A stretch of DNA of 64,000 nucleotides from Rhodocollybia butyracea. Its lineage: Eukaryota; Basidiomycota; Agaricomycetes; Agaricales; Omphalotaceae. The notes under the pieces are model-generated. The model was not told the origin of the DNA, ran no database searches, and was given only the letters and a program-made list of their open reading frames with translations. Position numbers and translations under genes: made by a program. Location: assembly GCA_015501585.1 (NCBI GenBank), contig JADNRY010000189.1, positions 1 to 64,000 on the forward strand. The letters are read 5' to 3'. Below, in pieces: positions 31,730 through 43,099 of this stretch (positions are counted from its first letter, which is position 1; each line of letters starts with the position of its first letter).

Positions 31730-32590
31730 AACTTGGGGAAGATGGAGTTTAGGAAGATAGGCCTACCACCTTAAATACAAAACTTTTGACCGCACGGTGC
31801 GTTGGAAAACGGGGACATATGCATATAGGGGGTCAATTGGTGGACCGAGAATATCACAAACTGCGCAGTCAGAGAACGCATTGGTACCAATCGGATAAGA
31901 ATTCTGAATTATGCTTTGAAAATTGAAATACACGGCTCTCATCGCAGACGATGCTTCTTTAATCTATCGATGTAGTTGGGGTCCTAGGGCCTATGCACTA
32001 TTTTTCAGCCAGAGATTCGTTCCTCCTCTCTATCGACGTAGTTTGTGCCGTGATCTGGGCACATAACAGATCAAGGGTTGCAAATCTTCGTTCTATCGAT
32101 GGCGGATCTCAAGACACATAGGAGATGCATCCTCCGCTTGGGGCGGCTACATTTTTACGCTATCGCCGCTGTAGCTGACAGCTTATATCAAGCTATGCTT
32201 CTTTTACCTTCAGTAAGGCCCAATCTGGGCCCAATATATATGAATCTCATTTCAAACATGTACAATGCTTCTCTGTACAGTATTGTCTGTTAGCTCCCAC
32301 GGGGTCAATGCAGCTGTCAGAGACTTTTAGTCCCCACGGGGTCAATGAAGCTGTCCGAAATTACAGCCACAGCGCGTGTGTGTTTATCCCTCAGCGACAG
32401 GGTTTTTTCCAGTCCTTTTTTTATGTTATTTAATTACAACGAAAATCATTTATTTTTGTACACTAGTTGAAGCATGCTAGAAAAAATTCATAAGGCGGCA
32501 AATTGCCAGCAATGACACATCATGTGCCCCCCTGTAGATGGACTGGGATGTGGCAGTGCTGTATTTCCGGTCAGCTGCAAGCCTATGCGG
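31730..32590. other. Lectin 1 upstream region
   Basis: This is the 5' flank of the minus-strand lectin. It shares short stretches with the upstream regions of the lectins at 38 and 39 kb, such as cttctttaatctatcgatgtagtt. The pair of gtccccacggggtcaat phrases near 32,310 is a small direct repeat. No gene seen. Confidence 0.45.
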
Positions 32591-32594
32591 CTAC

Positions 32595-33600
32595 TGTAGG
32601 GCTAGAACCAGGGTGCAACCTTACTACTAATGTAGACAAGAGGTTTGCATCGCAGTCATATCACGAGCAATCTCAAGCGATGTTTCTTGCAACATCAATG
32701 TGGCCCAATATGTATGGATCTCATTTTATTTCAATAGACAGTGCTTCTCTGTGCCATCGCTGTAGCTGGGGCGGCAGGCATGAGAGCAACTGTTCAAGGG
32801 TCTAAAAAATCAAATCAAGCGGAGAACAAGGGTGCAACCTTATTACTAGCGCAGCCAAGAGTTGTGTATTGCGCAACTCAGTCATATTATGAGGGTATTT
32901 CAAGCCATGGCCCATGTTCCTTGCACCATTCAAGGTGGCCCATTATGGATCTCATTTCATTTTACTTTGACACATTGGACAGTACTTCTCTGTACCACCG
33001 CCGTAGGCTGGCATGAGAATAGTCAGACTGTTCAAGGGTCTAAAAATCAAGTCAAGTGGAGAACCAGGGTGCAACCTTACTACTAACGTAGACAAGAGGT
33101 TTGCATCGTGCAGCTCAGTCATATCATGCGGGATTTCAAGCGATGCTTCTTGCACCGTCAATGTGGTCCAATATATATGGATCTCATTTTATTTCAATAG
33201 ACAGTGGTTCTCTGTACCATCGCTGTAGCTGGGGCAGGCATGAGAGTGACTGTTCAAGGGTCTAAAAAATCAAATCAAGTGGAGAACAAGGGGGCAACCT
33301 TATTACTAGCATAGCCAAGAGTTGTGCATCGCGCAACTTAGTCATAATATGAGGGAATTTCAAGCCATGCTTGTGGATCTCATATCATTTTACTCTTGAT
33401 TTTACTGAACACAGTGGACAGCCTGCCAAGTGCTTCTCTGTACCTACCCTGTAGGTTCCTGTGGGGGCGGGGCTGGCATGAACATGACTGTTCAAGGGTC
33501 GTAAAAAATAGGTCAAGTGGAGCACAAGGGTCCAACCTTATTACTAGCAATGTCTAGCATAGCCAAGAGGTATGTATTGAGCAACTCAGTCATGAAGGAA
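32595..33600. repeat. Tandem array of a 220-240-bp unit upstream of lectin 1
   Basis: Five consecutive degenerate units are marked by aagggtgcaacctta (at about 32611, 32831, 33067, 33287 and 33526). Each unit also contains a ctcagtcatatcatgag-like phrase, a catcaatgtggcccaatata-like phrase and gactgttcaagggtctaaaa. Spacing alternates between about 220 and 237 bases, suggesting a two-unit higher-order repeat. Shorter copies of the same unit lie at 38.7-39.0 kb between lectins 2 and 3. Confidence 0.8.
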
Positions 33601-33609
33601 CTTTGTGGT

Positions 33610-35860
33610 TCTGCAGCGGAACATCATATAGGAAATCAATAGGAAATTAATTAGTCCACTACAAATATCCTAGCCTATCAGGCTTCAGCAAAACGTGGGT
33701 CCACGGGATGCCGCTTTCCGACACTGTACGGCACTGGGGGCTGTTGGGAGCCGAGGTAGGGGTGTTACGGTCGTGATTTTTGTTGGTTTGGTAGCTCCCC
33801 TCAAATGTTATGCGTTACGAAGTCAAAAATCACAAAGTTCGGGGGGTCCCGTTACGCGTTACGGGAACTTTTGGTCGTAATTATACAATGTCCTGGTTCC
33901 CCAGATGACTTGTTATGTGTAAAATCAAAAGACTACTTTAAGTTGTCTTGTCTTGACTATTTGTGCATATCTAGTCAAATGATACATCTCCAAATCCCGA
34001 AATACGGTTCCGTTGAACCTATCAATAATGATCTTAACAGTGATCCTTTGATCAACTGTTGATTTCGTTACCCCGGATCGAACACCAGCGCTATCTGTGC
34101 GCGCTTATTTCCCCTTCTTGTGTACCGCCGTATTGATGCCTTTAGTAGGGTAGTGAAGTGGTGTAATACCCTGCTATATTTATGTGGACTGTTTGTACAA
34201 TGATGCAGCCTTGCAGGTATGTTTTTTGAGAAGACTGGATAGTAGATTGAGTTCGATTCCTGACAGTATATTTCAACCAGTTTTTTCCTCTTGTTAGTCA
34301 ACACCTTTGTGCCAATGACCTGACTAGATAGAAGGAATGTCCTAGAATTAGGACATGTCCTGAGACTAGTTGGGGCAGGCCCTGAGGTGAGTTAGAGTAT
34401 GCTGCCACTGGTGGGGAGACAGTACAGCATGTTGTTTGCATGTTGTGAAGGAGTGGAAGCATACCCTGGGTAGGTGGGCCATGATCAGGGGGGTTGGAGC
34501 AATAGAGGTAAGGTGTGATCCGAGTGGGCTGGGCATGCCCTGAGAGGCATGAACAAGCTCTAAGGGAATATGAGTTATTTACGACCTTGGATATGCTATG
34601 TTGTTGGCTAGATAGGATCATTAGTTAAGTATGATGCCCTGCCAGGTTAAGTAGGACATGAGCTAGTCTACCTAGGACATGTCCGACTCCAACTTCTCAA
34701 CTGCCTACCCTAGTACTGCCTACCTACTGCCTTGACCACTGTGTTAAACAGTTAAAAGGCAGTCATAATTCAATGGCCACGGTCCTTGCCCCCAGTGTCA
34801 AGCGAATGTTCCTTGAAATATTAGTATATCTTACATCCATAACTGACCCAGTTGGAGAGTGTCCCTTGGTAGTATGCTTCAGACCCGTATCGATATCTTC
34901 CACGGCCTTTTCTCTTTCTTGTTGGCAAAAAGGAGGGGAAGGGGCGAGAGAAATGCTGAAGTTTATCCTACCGATATTTCTCCGTATGTTTCCCCGTATA
35001 TTTCTCCGTACCTAGTGTATTTAAACCAGCGTACAATATGACTTCCCCCTGCGTGTTTGCTAGGGCCTCACTGCTATTAGACTGGAGTGATCTGATTGTA
35101 CAACAACTTCTTCATTTTACTACAACAAGAAAGAAAAGAAAAGAAACAAAGTGACCCGCATCTTCACGATCTTTGCCACAGCCATTCCCATCCCATACTT
35201 GTAGCAATACCTTATTGACCTGCCCCAACTCCCGATTCACTCTCCGCGTTGAGATATTGTTAAACAGACGTGCGATAGAGGATGATATTCACTGGGCGCA
35301 TGCTGTGAGACGTGGGGGGACATGTTAGAGGTCATGGAGAGAGGTCAAAGAGGGAAGCGACAGAAACGACAAAAGATAAGGCAAGAGATAAGGACAAGAT
35401 GCTCAAACTTGATTGAGGAAGAGACTTTATCCTTTTTAATTGGTCGTCGAAACGCTTCTGAACTCCTTCCACCCGGGCCGTCAGATTTCTCCTCTTACCA
35501 CACCGTTCCTCCGCCAACCCAACTGCCCCGTTGCATGTCCCAAGATGTACCCGCCCAGCTCCAGCTCCTACTGCTATCTTCGCCTAATCTTCGCTCCCCT
35601 AGAATATTTCTTTACCGAGTGAGGGGATCCGCAGGAGCGTTCTCAGGCACACCATATGGGTCTAGAACTTGAAGTTCCTATTCCTTGATTCCCTGTGGAT
35701 CCCACCATCCCTGCTACTATCTTCTCCTCACCAAAATACTCTTTGCCGATCCTCGGACATCGACCCACAGCTGAAGAAGGTGAACAATATGCTTTTGGCT
35801 AGTTTAGGGACTTGATATTTCCTATCAGTCGGGCAATGGCATGGGGAGGGTAGGGGAGGG
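33610..35860. other. Gene-poor stretch with short palindrome clusters
   Basis: No gene recognised. Near 33,740-33,870 the phrase gttacg recurs on both strands. Between 34,340 and 34,690 the palindromes ggacatgtcc and gggcatgccc recur, comparable to the aggtcatgacct block at the window start. An ORF at 35,322-35,672 is low-complexity and Arg- and Pro-rich, without recognisable features, and I do not call it. Confidence 0.45.
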
Positions 35861-35867
35861 CTAAGTG

Positions 35868-36596
35868 ATTTTGCCGTGCAGCCGGTGCGTGGTGCGTGCT
35901 GGTGCGTGCACGCACCTATACTGATGCGTGTTGCACGGTGCGTGCGTATGTATATCATACACTTACTACTCAGCAAGAAATATGTATTCCTTGGCAATAA
36001 TTACTTCACATTAACGAGCCTGTTGCAGTTGATAAGGTCCTAAAGGTAGTTCTACACAAGTTTTATTAATATCAAGCCTTGTATAGAAAGAATTAGGACA
36101 GTCATTATACACATCATGCAACACTCGCACGCACCCGGCATCACTCACGCACTTGGCACGGCATCACTTGCACGCATCGGCACGCACCAGCACGCACCCC
36201 TCAAAATGATGCGAAGGTGCGTGCAGATTGTGATGGCAGGTGCGTGCAAATTGTTGCAGGTCTTCAGCACAACCTGCACATCCTTACCTGTCAGGTACGC
36301 CTCTATACCAACCCCCACCTTACAAGTAGCACCTTATGTGTCCCGTGCAAGCCAATTTATGTTTATACTATAATAATAGTACTTAGATGGATACTTACAA
36401 CATATAGTGTTATCTGCCTTGTAAGTGTATGCAGCTTCTCGGAGTTGAAGAAATAATAATATCTACACTACTACTTCAAACAATGAAGTGGAATAGGTAC
36501 AATTGGTACTCTGAGTAGCTTGGCCCGTCAATACGCACGCACTTGCACGCATTGCACGCACCTAGCACGCACCACGCATGGGGTGCACGGCAAAAT
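35868..36596. mobile_element. Non-autonomous DNA transposon (MITE-like) with long inverted ends
   Basis: The left end begins attttgccgtgcagcc and continues with ggtgcgtggtgcgtgctggtgcgtgc. The right end read on the other strand begins attttgccgtgcacccc and continues atgcgtggtgcgtgctaggtgcgtgc. The ends form imperfect inverted repeats of about 45 bases, and further GTGCGTGC units sit inside in both orientations (36,125-36,250). The 729-base interior has no transposase ORF and is AT-rich. I could not find a clean target duplication. Subterminal clusters of one short motif in both directions are typical of hAT- or Mutator-like elements, but the superfamily is not settled. Confidence 0.65.
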
Positions 36597-36599
36597 ATA

Positions 36600-37330
36600 T
36601 GTGCCGGGTAGGGAGGAGGACTGTGTTTACGAGAGTGGGTTAGCAGTATCCTGCTCCATATGACTCCTCGGTGGGCTAGCCACTACTTTCCAGCTCCCTC
36701 CGGCTCTATTCACCATTCACCAACAACCTCCACTACTCATTGCTCTCTCCATCACTCTCCCTCTTCACCACGTTTTACGACTCTTGCCCGCTCTCCACCA
36801 CCCCACCCCTTTCTTGAACTACCCTTGGTCTTAGGTGCTCAAGGTTTCTTTCAAGGCCGCTTGCCATATAGATAGAGCAGCTGAAGGAAGGAAGGCTGAT
36901 ATCTTTTTTTTTGTGCGTGGCATGATGTGGCTTGTTTCGGTGTTTGATGTGAAGTTATATGATGAGCTTACAAGCAGTGTTGCACTTTAGATAACAGGAC
37001 AGGAATATGCCTACCCCATTCTATTGTGATGCGACGCTTCGACACCGGAATACGCAACTCCGGATCTGGTGTCGGTAATTATTACACTCCGTATTTCCTT
37101 ACTAATTATTTACATAGCTAATACTTATGGAGCCGGTAGATACCTTGCAGAGTACCCGTACTGTAGCATATAAGGCCTAGTATGAAGGCCAAGTAGTATA
37201 GAACCAATATCTCTTATTTCTCGTTGTCTGAGCCTCATAGCTTGGGCTGAGTCCCCACTGCGCCGATCACACTTTACATATCTCGGATCCTTATTTTACG
37301 TTATACTCGATCGTGTATACCACATCATAT
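36600..37330. other. Region 3' of lectin 2, no gene
   Basis: The left part (36,660-36,875) carries a Pro- and Ser-rich ORF related to DNA at 30.6-30.8 kb (shared ggtttctttcaaggccgctt-type phrase near 36,845). The right part is unique AT-rich sequence with near-palindromic tccggatctggtgtcgg. No coding call. Confidence 0.4.
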
Positions 37331-38093
37331 TCATGAACAAATTCGCATCATCAATATAAGAGATTTTTGTAGTTTTACCATGCTCGAACGCTTCTGCAAA
37401 TCGTCCCACACTTCTGCGAATCGCGATGAATCAAAGAGCGGCAACGAACTTAAGTGTCCATCGGTAACGGGATTTTCGGCATCATTAGCAAGCGCTACCT
37501 GTAATTTTGCAAGAGCAGATTAAACTAAGGCCGCCGGCGCTTTTTTCAACAACCCCGACTCACCTCCGTTTGGCTGCCAGGAAGAGCCAACACAAGTTTG
37601 TCGCTCCCGAGAGTGTAACCGATCCTACATTCTTGTTGAATATCCAAGTAGTATATGTAACTTACAGGGAATGCTCACTTGTATTCGTCGTTTCCGGCAT
37701 CAATAAGATTGACAACCACAGCCCTCCTGTAATAGACAACCTTTTCACCCTCATCCTATGTCGATCATAAGCTCAAAGAATATGTAGAGAGTACGGATGC
37801 AACTTACATAGCGAGGCGGGAAGAAGAAACCATTGCCATGGGCGTCACTGTTATTGGTTTGGATCGAGTAGGTACTGGCGGTTCTGCTCTGTCTTTTGAT
37901 AATCCACTATAAACATCTCAGTGAGTTACGGAAAATGGAGATAGTACAAGAAGCTAACCTGCTGGGCTACAGTGCCGTTGGCTTCGTAGCCTTGGATAGC
38001 GTTGCCCGCCACCGGACTGTTGCCTTTCAAGTCGAGCATGAGGCTCCTTCCAGTGTTTCTGATCGTGTATACTCCGTCTTGGATTTCAGGCAT
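37331..38093 (-). CDS. Ricin-B-type beta-trefoil lectin 2 with altered C-terminus
   Basis: The exons are 38093-37959, 37906-37808, 37755-37679, 37624-37564 and 37498-37331, with boundaries identical to lectin 1. It begins MPEIQDGVYTIRNTGRSLML and is nearly identical to lectin 1 through exon 4 (KLVLALPGSQTE). In the last exon a run of four C in lectin 1 is three here, so after AENP the frame changes. The closing RYRWTLKF, the last beta-trefoil strand, is replaced by an unrelated tail of about 45 residues, and the stop moves to 37331. Either the fold's last strand is lost and the gene is a recent pseudogene, or one base is missing from the assembly. Predicted length in the observed frame is 179 residues. 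Confidence 0.75.
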
Positions 38094-38099
38094 GATGTG

Positions 38100-39345
38100 G
38101 AAAATGGAGTTAGAAAGACAAGCCTACCATCTTAAATACAAAATCGTTGACTGCACCTTGAGTAGAAAATGGGGAACACAGTATGGGAAGTCAATTACTC
38201 GACCAAGAATATCACAAGCTGTGAACGCACTAGCTGCAATCGGATTATCCTTTGAAAAACACGACTCTCATTTCAAACAATGCTTCTTTAATCTATCAAT
38301 GTAGTTAGGGCCCGCACAAGAGCGACAGACTGTATTCTACAGTTAGAGATTCGCTTCTCTTGCTATCGATGGAGTTTGTGCCGTGGTCAAGGCATATAAG
38401 AGATTAGAGTTTACGTCTTTGCACTATCGATGGCTGATGTCAAGCCATGGAGAGGCACATCTTTGCACTATCACCGCTGTACTAGCTTTAGCGCCTGGCC
38501 GGGGCTGGGGCCTGAGCCTGAGTCGGCTTTGAGCCAGCCTCGCCCCCAACAAGGGCCCGGTTCGGAATTGTGGAGAGCCTTGGTTGGGGCTTTGGAGCCG
38601 TAGGCGGGCCCCAGCCGGCACAACGCTAGCCGAGAGCTTGCATAAGTTATTTCATGCCATGCTTCTCGCAGGCCCAATATATGCAATTCATCTCAGACAA
38701 TGCTTCTATGTACTATGGCCTTAGCTGGGGCTGCGGGAAGGCACGAGAGTGACTGTTCAAGGGTCTAAAAATCAAGTCAAGTGGAGAACAAGGGTACAAC
38801 CTTATTACCACCATAGCCAAGAGGTCGCGCAACTCATTTCAAACCGTGCTTCTTTCACCATCAATGTGGCCCAGCATATATGAATCTTATTTCATTTTGC
38901 TGGACAGTGCGTCTTTGTACGTTGCTGTGGCGTAGAATGGCTGTTCAAGGTCTAAAAAAATCAAGTCAAGCGGAGAAAAAGGGTGCAACTTTATCACTAG
39001 CCAATATTGAGTGCAATCGGATAAGAATTATTCTTCTGAATATATGGCTCTTGTTGCAAACGACGTACCTTTAGTCTAACAAGGTAGCTGGAGCATAGCA
39101 TGAGATTGACTGACCATGTATTCTGGAATCTGCACTAAGTATCATAAAGCTGGTGATACGCTTCTCTATGCTTCTCTACGCTAGATACATGATTGATAGA
39201 TTAAACAAGCATCGTTTGAAAACAGTTGGTGATATTCTTGATTGGCTAATTGACTTCGTATATGGCGTCGCGTCCCACATCTGCCAACGTACAGTTGATA
39301 GTTTGGATTTAAGATGGCGTGTTTGTCTTTCCAACTCCGTTTTCT
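38100..39345. repeat. Shared upstream region and repeat array between lectins 2 and 3
   Basis: The divergent lectins 2 (minus) and 3 (plus) are separated by about 1.26 kb. This contains at least two copies of the roughly 200-base unit also found upstream of lectin 1 (marks at about 38,791 and 38,981), plus several ctatcgatg and catcaatgtggccca-type phrases. It probably contains both promoters. A GC-rich insertion sits at 38,482-38,630. Confidence 0.65.
38482..38630. mobile_element. Small GC-rich inverted-repeat insertion
   Basis: About 150 bases are far more GC-rich than the AT-rich array around them. The ends are roughly inverted: ctagctttagcgcctggccggggctggggcc on the left against, on the other strand, ggctagcgttgtgccggctggggcccgcc. 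It interrupts a cgctgtagctgggg phrase that is intact in the other array units. This fits a tiny MITE-like insertion or a captured GC-rich fragment. Confidence 0.45.
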
Positions 39346-39351
39346 CCCATC

Positions 39352-40045
39352 ATGGCTAGAATCACAGAGGGTGTGCACATCCCAGAGGGCGTGTACACGA
39401 TTGAAAACGTTGGAAGACATCTCATGCTTGACCTCAGTGGCAACAAAGCGGAGGAGAACAACCCTATCATAGGCCACGAAGCCGACGGCACTGTAGCCCA
39501 GGAGGTTAGCCCCTTGTATCTCCATTTTTCGATAGCTCAGACTGTTGGTAGTGGATTATCAAAAAGCACAGCGGGGACAACCATACCCACGCGAACGGCT
39601 ATACATACTTTATCCAGTCCAATAGCGATCACGGTCATGGTTTCTTCTATCCCCCTCGCTATGTAAGCTGCATCAGTACTAAAACGCCTACTCACATTCT
39701 CTGAGCTTATAATTCATATAGGACGAGGGTGAGATGCCTGTTTATCACGATGGCAGCCCTGAGGCTATCACTTTTGTTGATGGCGTAAACAACTCGTTCA
39801 AGTGAGCATCTCGGTTGGGCTATACCACCTGAAATTTTACCTTGAATGTAGGATTTGTTTCGCTGGGCGCGAGAGACTGGTATTAGCTCTTCCTGGTAGC
39901 CAGATGGAGGTGAGTTGAGACTGTCGATAATGCCAGCCATAGTTCAACTTGTTCTTGAAATTTACAGGTAGCCCTTGCCAATGACAGCGATAGTCCCCGT
40001 TGCCTCTGGGTCCTTAAGCTCGTGGCCGAGATTGACTCATCGTAG
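39352..40045 (+). CDS. Ricin-B-type beta-trefoil lectin 3
   Basis: The five plus-strand exons are 39352-39504, 39552-39662, 39722-39801, 39852-39909 and 39968-40045, all GT-AG, joining to 159 residues. The start MARITEGVHIPEGVYTIENV adds about six residues relative to lectins 1 and 2. The ricin-B signature is DLSGNKAEENNPIIGHEADG, followed by WIIKKHSGDN, HGHGFFYPPRY and RLVLALPGSQMEVALAND, with CLWVLKL at the end. It is more diverged from lectins 1 and 2 than these are from each other and is transcribed away from lectin 2. The QQW at the first trefoil junction is EW here. Predicted glycan-binding, cytoplasmic, intact. Confidence 0.85.
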
Positions 40046-40276
40046 AATGTGATATATAATAAAAACTTTTTGCGCACCCCCTGCTCCACCTCCTTGGAAG
40101 CGCATAAACATATCACACTTGGGCCACCTAAAAATAAAGCATAAAATGAATGAGATAGCGACAGTACGGACATGCTAACATAGTAGCGAAAGTAATCCCC
40201 ACCACAGACCCGCGCCCCGCGACCGAAGGACCGGTAAGAAACTGGTCAGTCTTTCCATGAGCAAAGGCAGGAATTT

Positions 40277-40611
40277 ATGAAATCACAAGCTTCCCGATTC
40301 TCTGCATTGATAAAGCCTACTTTAGGCATATGCTTACCGAGCGCAGATACCAAAATTCTTTTGCTCGTCAGCGTGTTCAACCCTATGGTTTTCAGCAGTT
40401 TTAAATCGAGGCATGTAATCGACAGCATAGATCCCAACTATACCTTCATGGCAGCTGGGAGCACTACCGTTCGGCCGTTTGCACTGGATAACACACAGGC
40501 GCTCTCAGGCATTGTGGATGTACATCTAATCTCCGATGGTCTCTCTCTCGATTTTGAGTCAGATCTACCCCGTTATCAGACCCTCAAGGAAGTTGTGGCT
40601 TCTACACACTA
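40277..40611 (+). pseudogene. 3' fragment of the 7TM gene
   Basis: The frame ending at 40611 repeats the C-terminal tail of the membrane-protein gene at 25.5-27.2 kb: FMAAGSTTVRPFAL here versus FMPAGSATVRPFSL there, and DFESDLPRYQTLKEVVASTH versus DFESDLPRYQALNEVAASTC. A middle segment is deleted and no membrane helices precede it. It marks the left edge of the duplicated block that continues to about 43.0 kb. Confidence 0.75.
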
Positions 40612-43090
40612 GGCGTAACAGGTAATAGCATAGTAATAGCACTTGACCACATTACGCTAGATCGTGTCGTGTAGGAGAAAATTCTGTTCACAAACTAAGT
40701 ATATTGATGAATACAGTGGGCGGAGGCAGTGGTTTATTCTAATCCATTATCCGGGTTGGAGTGAAGAACTTGAAGGTAAAAAAATGTCAAGTTCGGCGAT
40801 AGTAACTGATCTCATGTCTTCAAGTAGCCATCGGGGAACACTGGCCTGTCCGCATGGAAAATGGATAGACCAAAAAATTCTGCCTTGCGCGGAGAACCCT
40901 CTGGAAGAAAATTTGAAAAAAATCTGTAAGTATACCGCGAGCTGGTACGTTTTCGAGCAGTGGCAATGCAGCATATATTGCAAAACGGATGTATGCGGTT
41001 GGATTGAGCGATGACCGGCTGTGAGATCAGATAATTAGTAGTAGGGAACAAGGCTATGAGTGGATTATTTAAAGTCGTACTTTCTGTAACATGACCATCG
41101 GCTTTGATTCGATTGCCAAGAAGAAAAAGAGTTCGCACTGGTGCCTACCCAAGTATAGTCCTAATCTAGCAAGTGATAGCAACCCGGCTATCCAAATTTG
41201 GTACACTCGTCCACAAAGCCATTTCTTCTCCCCGATTCAGTCAGATTGCTTATGAATGAATTCTCTGTTTTGCTTTTATGCTTCTTCTTTTGAGACCCCA
41301 AACTGGCACCGCCCATTATTGGCTTCGAAAACCCCAAAAACATCTCATCTGCGTTCCTCGCCGTTCCAAACGTAATAGAACTCAGTTGGCGTTGCGAGGG
41401 CGAGGTTTTGAAAGACAGAAAAGCGCCTGGTTAGTGTTTGCGCATCCCTTCTTCGCACTCAAACAGACTAATCAATCGGATGAAAGATATATCATTGCAG
41501 CCTGGTAGTTCTGGTATAGACGGTTCTGATGAAAGAGGATTTACATTCAAGTCGGCGTGTCATTAACTGGGACGTCAAGTGAAAGTTGGAATTAGGTGTG
41601 AGAAGCATTGAAGGGGCGTCCGTGCACATCGTATAAGAAAAATAATCATTCTAGCTAGAATACATAGCACGAATGATCATGACCGTGCGATGCGCAACCG
41701 CAGTGTGCACGACCTCAGCTTCCTTGCTGGTAACGATCCAAGTAGACGTTCTCCATGCAATGTTTCCATGGTTTTATTCCGAGTCGGCGTGCTCCGTGAC
41801 AGTGGGTAGGGGATTCGGTGGGTAGAATGAGTGGAACAGGACATAATACTCGGAAAGGTGGGATGCAGGACCGGAGCGTGGTATTCCCATATTACATCGC
41901 TCTACGCGGCCCAGATATCTGATATCCATGAATACGGCACCGCAAAAGGCAGAGAGGTTGTAAGGACTTTAGAGCAGTATTGAATAGCATAGTTATGCTA
42001 GTTGCTAGCCCAGGCAAAGTCGGACAGAGGTAATTTAAGTCGACATGGTCTAGGATTAGTACGAACGTTGAACGTTTGAACACTAGATGGCCGAAGCTCC
42101 GAAGCTCCAAGGGGAGTTGTAACTTGGTAGAATAGAAGATTTGCGATGTACATACATAATCGATTCATCTGGGCGTAATCGAATTCGTACATGCAACGCA
42201 TTCAAGATTCGAGGGGATTAGAGAGAGAGGTGTATGGCCGTACTCGAAGACCTTCGATATATTATAATAGCTGCTACGGTCGAAGTATGGCCGTACTCGA
42301 AGACCTTCGATATATTGATTTGGTTTTGACAATAGGCTGCTACGGTCGAAGGATTACAGTGAGTGTTTGCGAACGAGGCATTGGTTTCCTAGGAAAGGTG
42401 AAGTGGATAGGTGAAAAGATCATCTACGCCTGACGCCTGAAAACGGCACTCACTTGGATCCATGCTGGACTTTTCCCAATCTCATGGCCTTTTTTCCCAA
42501 TCTCCTGGCCTTCCTTCACCTTCAGTTGAGCGCACTCAGAGTGTGAGAAAGAAAATTTCTTAGAAAGACCCGGCGACCGATCATCGAAGTTCTCTCATTC
42601 ACGAACCGGGTAGGGTGGACCGACTTTTCTAGGGTTCGTTCTTCATATAGCTCCGGGTATGCTCATACTCATATCCATCTCGCTCTTCCCTGGCTCCATA
42701 GTATGAACCTCTGACAACATGCACGATTCCTTGGAATATAGGAGCTGATAGTAGTACGTGTTCGAGTATATGTTCCCACCAGAAGACGATTGGATGAGCG
42801 TATGAGCTTTGAATGAACGCCGGAATAGCTGAGAGCAGTCGCAATGCAAAACGGCCGCGGTTGGAGGTGGAGAAAGGGCAGTGAGGTCGGAGAATTGACG
42901 GTGGTTCGCTGGCCACGACGGCTCGAGAAAAAAAAAAAAGAGTGCAGAATAGGCGCGCTGGCGCCTAATTCAGCAAGTGATCGCATTTTCGCTTACCAAT
43001 AGCTCTCGACTCTGCTGTGCTTCTCGCAGCTCACTTCTCTTCTTTCGGGTCATCAAACTGGTGCGATAGCATCTCAGTTCTACCGTGACA
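40612..43090. repeat. Duplicated block (partner of 27.2-29.6 kb)
   Basis: Collinear with 27,237-29,620 at many anchors, diverged by substitutions and indels. It contains a 53-base direct repeat, the phrase tatggccgtactcgaagacc at about 42,232 and 42,285. No frame is conserved well enough to call a gene. Confidence 0.55.
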
Positions 43091-43099
43091 CTAACATGG

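Noticed and set aside
34235..34265. B-box-like gagttcgattcc suggesting a tRNA gene
   Set aside because: No pairing T-stem, anticodon arm or acceptor stem can be folded around it.
35322..35672. 116-residue plus-strand ORF
   Set aside because: Low-complexity Arg-, Lys- and Pro-rich composition, no splice or domain support and no conservation within the window.
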